Position numbers and translations under genes: made by a program. From assembly GCA_033856195.1 (NCBI GenBank), contig JAWVFL010000067.1:1-64000 (forward strand): DNA of 64,000 bases, read 5' to 3'. Below are positions 53,259 through 60,572 of the stretch, one piece after another. This DNA is from VRUE01 sp033856195. Lineage in GTDB: Bacteria; Actinomycetota; Thermoleophilia; Solirubrobacterales; 70-9. The stretch's first letter is position 1; the number at the start of each line of letters is the position of its first letter. The notes under the pieces are model-generated. The model ran no database searches, was not told the origin of the DNA, and saw only the letters and a list, made by a program, of their open reading frames with translations.

Positions 53259-54016
53259 ACGAGGCGGGCGAACTCGAGTGGGCGCTCCCGCTTCGATCCT
53301 TTAATCCGACCGAACTGGACGAAGCGCCCCATCAGGGCCGGATCGCCGGCCGCGGCGCCGACCTGGGAAGACCCCCACTCACCGAAGAAGGTGTGCTCGA
53401 TCGAGACCGTAGCGCGGGTCAGGTCAAGCTTGCTGGGCTTGGGTGGCTTCGAACCTGCCTCGAGCGCTTCGGCAATGGACAGCAGCCAGGGCACCTGGGC
53501 AACCGACGAGTAGGAGTCGATGATGAAGACGGACGGCTGGTCGACGTCGACGACGGCAGTCACATGCGCAATCGGGGTGCGCCGGTCCTCGATCTCGAGG
53601 AAGTGCGAGACGGTGCGATCGGGGCGGCGCTTGCGCGCGCTGAGCACGGTGATCGCCCGATCGGCGAAGCCCTCGAGCGACAGTCGGACAAGTCCGGTCA
53701 CGTGGACCTCGTGCCGCGCAGGGGCCACGAAGGCACCCGATCCCTTGACCCTGACGATGGCTCCATCGCCGACGAGGAGATCGAGTGCCGGCCTGATCAC
53801 CGCACGTGAGACCCCAAACTCTTCTTCGATCTCGCGCTCGGAGGCAAAGCGTGCCCCCGCCTGCCAGGCCCCGACCTCCAGCATTACCTTCAGGGCCGCG
53901 GCGAGCTGGAAGTAGAGCGGCACGTCGCTGCTGCGATCAAGCCTGCGACTGCCAGCAAGGGGGATATCGGAGGATCGCTTGGGCCGGCCCCGACCAGGTT
54001 GGGTGGGCTTGACCAT
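53216..54016 (-). CDS. GntR-family regulator with UTRA domain
   Basis: 266 aa. The N-terminal winged helix (PLYFQLAAALKVML, ASEREIEEEFGVSRAVIRPALDLLV, GSGAFV) is followed by a UTRA-like effector-binding domain (about 115-266). It overlaps the Rieske gene end by 43 bases and lies 24 bases after livJ on the same strand. It probably senses the transported compound and controls both arms of the locus. Confidence 0.9.
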   Translation of the reverse strand: MVKPTQPGRGRPKRSSDIPLAGSRRLDRSSDVPLYFQLAAALKVMLEVGAWQAGARFASEREIEEEFGVSRAVIRPALDLLVGDGAIVRVKGSGAFVAPARHEVHVTGLVRLSLEGFADRAITVLSARKRRPDRTVSHFLEIEDRRTPIAHVTAVVDVDQPSVFIIDSYSSVAQVPWLLSIAEALEAGSKPPKPSKLDLTRATVSIEHTFFGEWGSSQVGAAAGDPALMGRFVQFGRIKGSKRERPLEFARLVYRADSAELAFELS

Positions 54017-54040
54017 GCGAGCACCGAGGATACCTTCGAT

Positions 54041-55234
54041 CTAAACGCCATATTCGGGAAGGAAGTGCGGCGTTACTTCGGTCACCAGTTTCGGCTTGCC
54101 GTCGGAGAACACATAGATCGGCCAGCTGCCGCTTGGGTAATGGTCATCCTTGGTGTAGGCGATCTTGCCGATCACGGTCTGGTGGGGTTTGGCCTCCAGC
54201 GCGTCGGCGAGGGCGTTGCCGTCGAGGCTGCCCGTTTCCTCGATTGCCTCGATCATCAGCTGACCTGCGGCGTAAGCGGAGAGAAGAACGCTGGACACGT
54301 CGGTTTCAACACCGGCGCTTTCGAGCTTCTTGAACAGCTTCGCCGACGCCCGGTCGGGAGGATCGTAGGCAGATCCGTTCAAAGCGACGTAGATGTCCTC
54401 GGTGTTGGAGATGCCCTTGAGCCAGTAGGTGCCGTCGAAGGTCCCGGCCGCCATGATCGGAAGGTCGATGCCGGCGGCGCGGATCTGCTTGATCGCGGCG
54501 GCGCCTCCCGGCGGGTAAGAGCAGACCATCACGGCATCGGCGTCGGATTTCTTCAGCTGGCTGACCTGGCTGGCGATCGACGCGTCTTCATTCTTGAAAT
54601 CGGCGGAACCCGCAATGGCGCCACCGAGGTGCTCCCACGCCTGCTGAAAGCCGGAGCAGTCAGCCTTGCCGTAGATAATCGCCGTGTCCCGGAGGAGAAA
54701 GGGTCGCTCGATCCCCCTCGCTTGCAGGAAGGTGGCGTCGGCACTCGCCTCGCTGAGCACGCTGGGGTAGGCGGTGAAGGAGAGGCGGCCAGTAGTCGGG
54801 GGGCCAAAACCGGGCTCGTTTACAGAAAGGGTGAAGTTGAGCTGGTCGTTTTCTTCGGCCACCGGCGCCGCAGCGGCAGCCGTGAACGCCTCGCCGCTGA
54901 AGAGCAGCACATCGGCTCCCTCTTCAACCGCCTCCTGCGCCGCGACTGGCGCCTGCTGAGGATCAGAGCGGTTGTCGACCTGGACAACCCTGAGCTTGCT
55001 GCCGCCGACACCGCCCCTGGCATTGGTTTCATCGACGAGCTGTTCGACGGCCGCGACGCTGGCGTCGTAGGGAGCGAGGTATCCACTCTTGGCAATCGCA
55101 GCCCCGATCGTGATCGTCTTCGGCAGTCCCGCAGAGGAAGACCCCGCAGAATCGGAGCCACCGCCACAACCAGCGAAGAGGGCCAGTACGAGTGCCAAAG
55201 AGGGAAGCGCTGACTTGGCCAAGGCGACCCTCAT
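54041..55234 (-). CDS. livJ: branched-chain amino acid-type substrate-binding lipoprotein, LivJ family
   Basis: 397 aa. Lipoprotein signal with lipobox LALFAGCGGG, then a Ser/Gly linker. The periplasmic-binding type 1 fold starts TITIGAAIAKSGYLAPYD, with IYGKADCSGFQQAW and VMVCSYPPGGAAAIKQIRAAG. ATG 55234 precedes the signal peptide; an upstream in-frame extension runs through the 111-bp repeat and is not genic. It feeds LivH/LivMG/LivF. Confidence 0.92.
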   Translation of the reverse strand: MRVALAKSALPSLALVLALFAGCGGGSDSAGSSSAGLPKTITIGAAIAKSGYLAPYDASVAAVEQLVDETNARGGVGGSKLRVVQVDNRSDPQQAPVAAQEAVEEGADVLLFSGEAFTAAAAAPVAEENDQLNFTLSVNEPGFGPPTTGRLSFTAYPSVLSEASADATFLQARGIERPFLLRDTAIIYGKADCSGFQQAWEHLGGAIAGSADFKNEDASIASQVSQLKKSDADAVMVCSYPPGGAAAIKQIRAAGIDLPIMAAGTFDGTYWLKGISNTEDIYVALNGSAYDPPDRASAKLFKKLESAGVETDVSSVLLSAYAAGQLMIEAIEETGSLDGNALADALEAKPHQTVIGKIAYTKDDHYPSGSWPIYVFSDGKPKLVTEVTPHFLPEYGV

Positions 55235-55250
55235 CGAGGCAGCTGCACTG

Positions 55251-55361
55251 TGACGATCCACCAAGAGCAGCGTAGAACCACTGTAGGCACGGTGATTAGC
55301 CAACAATACTCTTTCGATCAAGCCAGTCCACGGTGCCGCGGGCTCGAAAGAGCGACCTAGC
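55251..55361 (-). repeat. 111-bp direct repeat, copy 1 (upstream of livJ)
   Basis: Matches 57365-57475 with three differences. It ends 16 bases from the livJ start. Read on the minus strand it has ttgatc and taatca spaced 17 bases apart, a possible sigma-70-like promoter. It also contains a 9-bp inverted repeat ctctttcga (55309-55317)/tcgaaagag (55344-55352). Confidence 0.9.
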
Positions 55362-56262
55362 TGTAGTTCCTCACCACCTTCGTCAGTAACTGAAGACATC
55401 CGGGCCTCGCTGGAGGCTGGAGCTGCGAAGCCAAACCAGCCCCAGGAGGTCCGGATGCAAGTCCACGCTAGAGCACGCCTTTACGCCGAAAGGCAGGGCC
55501 CTCGTCGTCGAGAGGGTTCTGAAGGAGGGATGGTCGGCAATGGCGGCGGCCGAGGCCGCCGGCGTTGCCGAGATCGCCGAGCTGCTCACGATGCCGCTCT
55601 CCACGGTCTCGGTTGTGCTCAAGCGCGAGGGCCTGGGAAAGCTCAGCCCGGCTGGAGCCGGGCGAGCCTCCCAATCGCTATGAGCGAAAGCAGCCGGGCG
55701 AGCTGATCCACATCGACGTCAAGAAGCTGGGTCGCATCCTCAAGCCCTGCCACCGGGTGACCGGCAACCGCCGGGGGCAGCTGAGCACCCATCGCAACGG
55801 CAAGGCGGTGCGCCTTGTCGGGTGGGAGTTCGTTCATGTCGCCATCGACGACCATTCGCGCCTGGCCTACGCCGAGGTTCTTGCCAACGAGCGCGGCGAG
55901 ACCGCCGCTGGCTTCCTGCATCGCGCGGTTTCTTCTTCGCCTCACATGGGATCTCGGTCCAGAGGGTGATGACCGACAACGGCTCGCCCTACGTCTCCTC
56001 GGTTCACGCTGTTGCCTGCCGAGAGCTCGGCCTGCGCCACCTCCGCACTCAGCCCTACCGCCCTCGCACGAATGGGAAGGCAGGGCGCTTCATCCAGACG
56101 ATGCTGCGCGAGTGGACCTACGGGCGGGTCTTTCCCACAAGCGCAGAGCGCACCGCGGCGCTGCCTTCCTGGCTCGAGCGCTACAAACTGGCGAAGACCA
56201 CACGGCAGCCTCGGCCACCAACCGCCCGCGTCAAGGCTGACGAACGTTGCTGGGAACTACAG
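55361..56262 (+). mobile_element. IS481-family insertion sequence, decayed
   Basis: 902 bp. Ends match as imperfect 26-bp inverted repeats (21 of 26), starting ctgtagttcc at 55361 and ending ggaactacag at 56262. Flanking CTAG at 55357-55360 and 56263-56266 is the target duplication; IS481 is known to use NCTAGN targets. It lies at the edge of copy 1 of the 111-bp repeat. Shorter than usual for the family because the transposase has lost an internal part. Confidence 0.88.
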
Positions 56263-56266
56263 CTAG
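55455..56266 (+). pseudogene. IS481 transposase remnant
   Basis: The DDE integrase core is readable across frames: GRALVVERVLKEGW, PGELIHIDVKKLGRI, GWEFVHVAIDDHSRLAYAEV, VMTDNGSPY, RTQPYRPRTNGKAGRFIQTMLREW, and HGSLGHQPPASRLTNV at the end. At least four frameshifts occur: an extra T near 55485, an extra C near 55649, one near 55930 and one near 56190. Part of the N-terminal helix-turn-helix is missing after EAAGV. It is not functional. Confidence 0.88.
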
Positions 56267-56325
56267 CGCGGTCGCTGGAGAGAATCGGGCTTGGTCGGTA
56301 GGCTTCCCGACCCGTTCGATTGAAG

Positions 56326-56395
56326 CACCGCGCTCGCGGCCGTCAACCCCTTCGGGGTCGAGCGCTTCGCGCCCTTGACTGCCGCTCTCGCGGTG
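56326..56395. ncRNA. compact structured element, three-way-junction fold
   Basis: caccgcg (56326-56332) pairs with cgcggtg (56389-56395), gcggc (56336-56340) with gccgc (56381-56385), and gtcaa (56342-56346) with ttgac (56375-56379). This encloses two small hairpins, cccc-ttc-gggg (56347-56357) and gcgc-ttc-gcgc (56362-56372). The fold is symmetric enough to work on either strand. It could be a repetitive extragenic palindrome, a terminator or a small RNA; no known family recognised. Confidence 0.45.
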
Positions 56396-56448
56396 CCGGT
56401 TTTGCGGGTAGGTCGGGGAGCGCGTGCCCCGGCGGCGCCTCGGAATGG

Positions 56449-56664
56449 CTATTGCGGACCGCGGCCGGCCTTTCTAGCTTTTCCGACTCCAAAGCGGTCT
56501 AGCAGGCCATTCCCGAAGTTGGTAATCAGTGCGCAGGCTGACACGAAGACGCCGAGCGCCGCAGAACCGAATTCGCCCTGAATCAAGGCCAAGCCGCTAA
56601 AAATCAGACAAGCAGCTGAAAGCGCGAGCGCGAGTATCTGAAGCAACTTCATAGACCGTCCCAT
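56449..56664 (-). CDS. small two-TM membrane protein in the RHS cassette
   Basis: 71 aa from ATG 56664 (ATG 56652 also possible, after GGGACGG). Two hydrophobic helices: LQILALALSAACLIFSGLALI and AALGVFVSACALITNFGNGL; basic C-terminus. Downstream of the RHS tip on the same strand, the usual place of an immunity protein, but no homology is recognised. Confidence 0.5.
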   Translation of the reverse strand: MGRSMKLLQILALALSAACLIFSGLALIQGEFGSAALGVFVSACALITNFGNGLLDRFGVGKARKAGRGPQ

Positions 56665-56707
56665 TGTTGCAGGGTCTTCGCGACAGGGTTTCACGATCGC
56701 AGGTTAC

Positions 56708-56968
56708 TCAGCATACCCCGAGTCGTTCACCGACGAAAAAACCTGTGGAGATGACCCCGAGAACGCTTCCAAATCCTTGGAGAATCCCGCCGAGCGCTAC
56801 CTTTTCTTCTTCCCCAGTGATTATTAGCGCCTTTCCGACCCCCCAAGCGGCAGTCCCTGCTGCTCCTATAGCTCCTCCTATGACCCCGCACCCCTTTCTG
56901 AAAATGCCGACAACGGCGTCCGTGGCCTTATTCAACGCTTTGTTCACTTCCTTTCCCAAGGAAACCAC
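56708..56968 (-). CDS. small Gly-rich hydrophobic protein next to the RHS tip
   Basis: 86 aa from GTG 56968. The start overlaps the end of the RHS fragment by 25 bases. Composition is Gly/Ala-rich with hydrophobic stretches (VIGGAIGAAGTAAWGVGKALII and ILQGFGSVLGVISTGFFVG), resembling membrane-active or immunity-type small proteins. Not recognised. Confidence 0.5.
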   Translation of the reverse strand: MVSLGKEVNKALNKATDAVVGIFRKGCGVIGGAIGAAGTAAWGVGKALIITGEEEKVALGGILQGFGSVLGVISTGFFVGERLGVC

Positions 56969-57364
56969 TTCATGCCCCCCGGTCCGATCATGGTCGTAGA
57001 CCTTTGCGCTCTATCTGCCCGAATCTCCCGCATGCGTGCTCTGATACGACCTGTCGCACGATTCACCGTGGCCTTCGCCCTCTTCTTGGCAGCCGCACAC
57101 GCTTTTTTCGTCGAGCAGGTCCCTTCCAGGTCGAACGCGTTGACCGGATCCTGATCGGCATAGTCGTATGCGTTCGCTGAGCCACCTATCACGGGGACAG
57201 GTGAGATGAATCGCCCGAGCGCCGGGACATAGCTTCGGACCCCCATTAGGACGACGCCTGAAGGCAATTCGGTACGACGCGCGAACTTACCCAGCCAACC
57301 GTAGCGGCCGGCGCTACCGGATTTCGGATTGCCGAACTCATCGAATTCGAATTTTCCAGTCAGG
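56944..57364 (-). pseudogene. C-terminal fragment of an RHS/YD-repeat polymorphic toxin
   Basis: The RHS-associated core is clear: FDEFGNPKSGS, RYGWLGKFARRTELPSGVVL, MGVRSYVPALGRFISPVPV, GGSANAYDYADQDPVNAFDLEGT. About 58 variable residues follow (KKACAAAKKRAKATVNR, RIRARMREIRADRAQR, GPGGMKWFPWERK), the position of a toxin tip. The 5' end is cut at the 111-bp repeat (57365), so all YD repeats and any secretion signal are missing. The basic tip could bind nucleic acid; no known toxin family recognised. Confidence 0.75.
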
Positions 57365-57475
57365 TGACGATCCAACAAGAGCAGCGTAGAACCACTGTAG
57401 GCACGGTGATTAGCCAACAATACTCTTTCGATCAAGCCAGTCCACGATGCCGCGGGCTCGAAAGAGCGACTTAGC
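57365..57475 (-). repeat. 111-bp direct repeat, copy 2 (between tRNA-Arg remnant and RHS fragment)
   Basis: Same sequence as 55251-55361 except three bases. All three differences would change first codon positions, arguing against a coding role. It ends exactly at the first base of the 45-bp tRNA-Arg-derived att copy. Confidence 0.9.
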
Positions 57476-57519
57476 GCGCCTGACAGGATTCGAACCTGTG
57501 ACCTTCGGTTTCGTAGACC
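57475..57519 (-). repeat. att site (left): 45-bp copy of the tRNA-Arg 3' half
   Basis: Perfectly identical to 63294-63338, from the anticodon loop to the acceptor end of tRNA-Arg(ACG). Beyond it (57520-57550) the sequence looks like a degenerate foreign D-arm (GGTAGAGC) and cannot complete the tRNA. This is the expected product of site-specific integration into a tRNA gene. Confidence 0.93.
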
Positions 57520-57653
57520 AGCCAGACACCGCTCTACCAAGCCGTTTAGGGCGATCTTGAAACCTGGATGCGACCTGAAGGACGCCTAGCGATCGTCGGT
57601 AGGGGCAGGCGCCCACACACGGGGGGCACCTGTAGAGCTATCGGACCCGTCCC

Positions 57654-59198
57654 CTATCGCCAAATGACCGTTACAACCGTGAGCGCCGCCACTACCGCCG
57701 AGAAGGCGAGCACCGTGAGTTGAAGACGAAGATTCGATGAGGCAACGAGCGTCTCGCTGTAAGCCTGCAAAGACTTCGTATCGTTGTCCGCCCTTTGTCT
57801 CACGAGCGAACTTTCATCAGCGAGCCTTTGGATCAGCCAGGTAGTCATCGCGACGTTGCTGGATTCGCGGGATGGCTTGGACGGCTTGAGGCCAGCGGAC
57901 CCTCTCTGAAACCACTTTTTGACCTGCTCATCCCCAAGCCAATTGCCTAGCCCCTCTAGCGTCACTAGGTCGCGCGCAGTCGGGAGGATCACCTCCCGAC
58001 TGCGCCTTAGTTGAGAACGGGTTGCGCCGTAGCCAGCGCGGCTCGGCAGCTGCTGGTCACGGGCAATAGACAAGGCTCGGTCATAGCCCTCCACCGCACG
58101 AACGGTGGCCCACAATGGCAAAAGATACTCAAGGTCATCATCAAGACTTTGCACAAGCGAGTAGACCGAGTCATCGTGTCCCTTCCCGAGTCCGTCAATC
58201 AAATCCTGGTAACAGCCGAAGAAGGTTGGGGCAGGATTCGACTCGTCCATGAACGAGTTGGGAATACCAAGTTTCGTGTTGCTGCCGCCGGCCGTAAAGA
58301 CCCATTGGTTGGCACCTCGAAACCCCAAAATGTCCTGCCAACCAAAAGGGCCTCGAAGGTCCTTGATCAAATCTTCCTTCTCAGTGGTGATCAGATCCCA
58401 GGTAGGGGGATCTTCCCTGCTCGCTGAAAAAGCCCCTGGCAGATTTTCTCGAATCCACGAAGCCGCCTCATTTCTGATCCTCTCCCTTTCCGCGGCCACC
58501 CGCTCCGCCCTTACTACCTCGGGAGACAGAATCCGATATCCGACTGCCCCTACCGGCTCTCCTCTGGCAGACGGCGCTTCGCGCAGAGCTTTCTCAAGGC
58601 AACCTTGCTCATCTTCGGCCAACGCAAAGTTCGTAATCAGGGCAGTAACACCCGGGCCCATCTGGACAAGCGCAGCACTCAAGAAGGCAAACGACTTCGA
58701 AAGCTCGATAGGCGTTGCGGTTGGAAAGAGAGCAGAGCCACGAGGGCGGAAAAAGCCCAGCCGAGTCCACGACAGGCCATGACCCGTCCGTGCATCATCC
58801 AGCCACTTCTCAGCATCAATCGAGCCAAGCCCGGGGACATCCTCGGTCCAGCCCAGACGTGCAAACCCCTTCTTCAAATCTGGGGTATGAGTGGCTAGGT
58901 AGATCTCGACCATCCAGAAGGAGGCCCACAACACGTGCTCATCCGAGGGAAGATCGAGCTCATTCCGTTCTTTCGCTCGAACATCCGAGCGCGCCACCGC
59001 TGCGCGCATTCGAGACCGCCTCTTCAGACGAGCTTCCCATTGGAAGCGTTGAAGGCGAACGCTCTGCCTAAGGGGACCGGGATGAATCAGCGAGTTAATC
59101 CACCACCTCATGATCACTAGCCAGGCAACCAATACAAGGGGAGCGAGCAAAATGGGAGCCCAGTTGATCTGACTCGCATAAAGCAATTGGCAATTCAT
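57654..59198 (-). CDS. unrecognised 514-aa membrane protein (cargo of the element)
   Basis: One N-terminal TM (APILLAPLVLVAWLVIM), a basic segment (RLKRRSRMRAAVARSDVRAKERN), a large soluble middle part and a C-terminal TM (LTVLAFSAVVAALTVVTVIW). The soluble part includes IYLATHTPDLKKGFARLGW and WDLITTEKEDLIKDLRGPFGW. No nuclease, ATPase or other catalytic motif is seen. The base composition is lower in GC than the host genes, consistent with transfer. As element cargo it could be a defence or stress effector, but that is inference. Confidence 0.75.
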   Translation of the reverse strand: MNCQLLYASQINWAPILLAPLVLVAWLVIMRWWINSLIHPGPLRQSVRLQRFQWEARLKRRSRMRAAVARSDVRAKERNELDLPSDEHVLWASFWMVEIYLATHTPDLKKGFARLGWTEDVPGLGSIDAEKWLDDARTGHGLSWTRLGFFRPRGSALFPTATPIELSKSFAFLSAALVQMGPGVTALITNFALAEDEQGCLEKALREAPSARGEPVGAVGYRILSPEVVRAERVAAERERIRNEAASWIRENLPGAFSASREDPPTWDLITTEKEDLIKDLRGPFGWQDILGFRGANQWVFTAGGSNTKLGIPNSFMDESNPAPTFFGCYQDLIDGLGKGHDDSVYSLVQSLDDDLEYLLPLWATVRAVEGYDRALSIARDQQLPSRAGYGATRSQLRRSREVILPTARDLVTLEGLGNWLGDEQVKKWFQRGSAGLKPSKPSRESSNVAMTTWLIQRLADESSLVRQRADNDTKSLQAYSETLVASSNLRLQLTVLAFSAVVAALTVVTVIWR

Positions 59199-59255
59199 GA
59201 CCTCAACCTACGAATCTGACCGGCCGCTACGCACTCAATGATCATGGCTATTGGG

Positions 59256-60443
59256 TTACAAAGGCTCGGTTCCCTCACTCAAGATCGAGAGGTAGTTGTC
59301 GTAGGTAAAGATCTTGTTCCGGGGCTTTCCCGTGATCTCGCGAAGAATGCCTAGCTGCTCAAGATGTCCAATGGCTCCTGCCACGGTCGGCTCGCTGATA
59401 GGCAGACGCTGCGTGGTGGTGGGGATGCGCAGGATGACCTCTCGCACCGCGTGGTCAAAGACCAATAGGGCGGACCCGGCTGCCCGGCCAAGACCGTGGA
59501 TGCGCTGACGATCCCGCTCAATTAGCTCAACGATTCGTTTCGTAGTCTCGGTCGCGAGAGATGCAACTGAAATGACGCCCTCCAAGAAGAAGCGAAGCCA
59601 AGCCTCCCAATCGCCCTCGGTTCTAATCGCTTGGAGACGTTCGTAGTAGACCTCGCGATGCGTCTTCAAATGCAGACTTAGATACAGCAATGGCCGGCTC
59701 AAGACTCGACCTTCGCCGTCGCCGGTCTCGGTACAAAGAAGCAGGGTGACCAGCAAACGCCCGAGACGACCGTTGCCGTCGAGAAATGGATGGATGGTCT
59801 CGAACTGGGCATGGGCCAGTGCAGCTCGAATCAAGATTGGCGTCGCCACTGGATCTCCGTGGAGGAACTTCTCCAAATCCGCCATCGCATCCGGCACATG
59901 CTGTGGCGGAGGAGGAACGTATCGCGCAGTCTCGGGCGAGGATCCTCCGAGCCAGTTTTGGATCCGGCGAAATTCGCCAGGATCAGTGCTGCCGCCCCGC
60001 GTACCTCGAAGAAGCTCTGAATGCGCGTCCTTCAAGACTCGAAGACTGAGAGGCAGGCCCTCTCTCATACTCGATAGACCCAGATTGACGGCAGCGATGT
60101 AGTTCGTGGTCTCTTTGACGTCCTCTATGGGGACGCTGGGCGCGACATCGTGCTCGAAGAGGAGCAGGTCAGAAAGCGACGACTGAGTGCCCTCGATCTG
60201 GGAAGAAAGAACTGCCTCCTTGCGGATATAGCTATAAAGAAACTGATCGGGGTCGGGAAGGAGCAAGGTGATTCCGTCCAGCCTGCCCAAGGCCTGATTG
60301 GCTTGGTCTAGAAGACGCTGGAGGTCTGGGTCAATTTTCAGCGGTGGATCAGGTGGCAGCGGCTTCGGGATGAAGGTGCTGTATCCGCCCCGATCCGAGG
60401 GAACCTTGGAAAAGTGCCCAGTTCGTGTTCCGGAGGTAGTCAT
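59256..60443 (-). CDS. Fic-family protein (probable AMP-transferase) with inhibitory helix
   Basis: 395 aa from ATG 60443. The Fic motif HPFLDGNGRLGR (218-229) is complete, with the catalytic His. An N-terminal inhibitory motif SSQIEGT (80-86) fits (S/T)xxxE(G/N), so autoinhibition is expected. A C-terminal winged-helix (about 325-390, ISEPTVAGAIGHLEQLGIL) is typical of the Fic/DUF4172 group. Fic enzymes transfer AMP or related groups onto hydroxyl side chains; the target is unknown. Upstream of the 514-aa protein gene on the same strand. Confidence 0.92.
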   Translation of the reverse strand: MTTSGTRTGHFSKVPSDRGGYSTFIPKPLPPDPPLKIDPDLQRLLDQANQALGRLDGITLLLPDPDQFLYSYIRKEAVLSSQIEGTQSSLSDLLLFEHDVAPSVPIEDVKETTNYIAAVNLGLSSMREGLPLSLRVLKDAHSELLRGTRGGSTDPGEFRRIQNWLGGSSPETARYVPPPPQHVPDAMADLEKFLHGDPVATPILIRAALAHAQFETIHPFLDGNGRLGRLLVTLLLCTETGDGEGRVLSRPLLYLSLHLKTHREVYYERLQAIRTEGDWEAWLRFFLEGVISVASLATETTKRIVELIERDRQRIHGLGRAAGSALLVFDHAVREVILRIPTTTQRLPISEPTVAGAIGHLEQLGILREITGKPRNKIFTYDNYLSILSEGTEPL

Positions 60444-60572
60444 TGAATCTGCGGAGGCCAATCTCTTCCCTTGCTTACGTTGGTAGTCATTGACGCTACC
60501 AAAGGTTTCGGCACTTTCCTTGGGATGAGCCCCGCGCGGGGAAAGGTTGCTTGGGATGTCTCCAAGCAAGCA

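Noticed and set aside
56944..57540. RHS frame extended upstream through the tRNA-Arg remnant
   Set aside because: The RSQVRILSGA segment is the usual antisense-tRNA translation artefact; RHS homology begins only after the 111-bp repeat.
57520..57552. Possible complete second tRNA next to the left att copy
   Set aside because: A D-arm-like GGTAGAGC is present, but the acceptor 5' strand does not pair with the 3' half and the D-arm to anticodon spacing is wrong.
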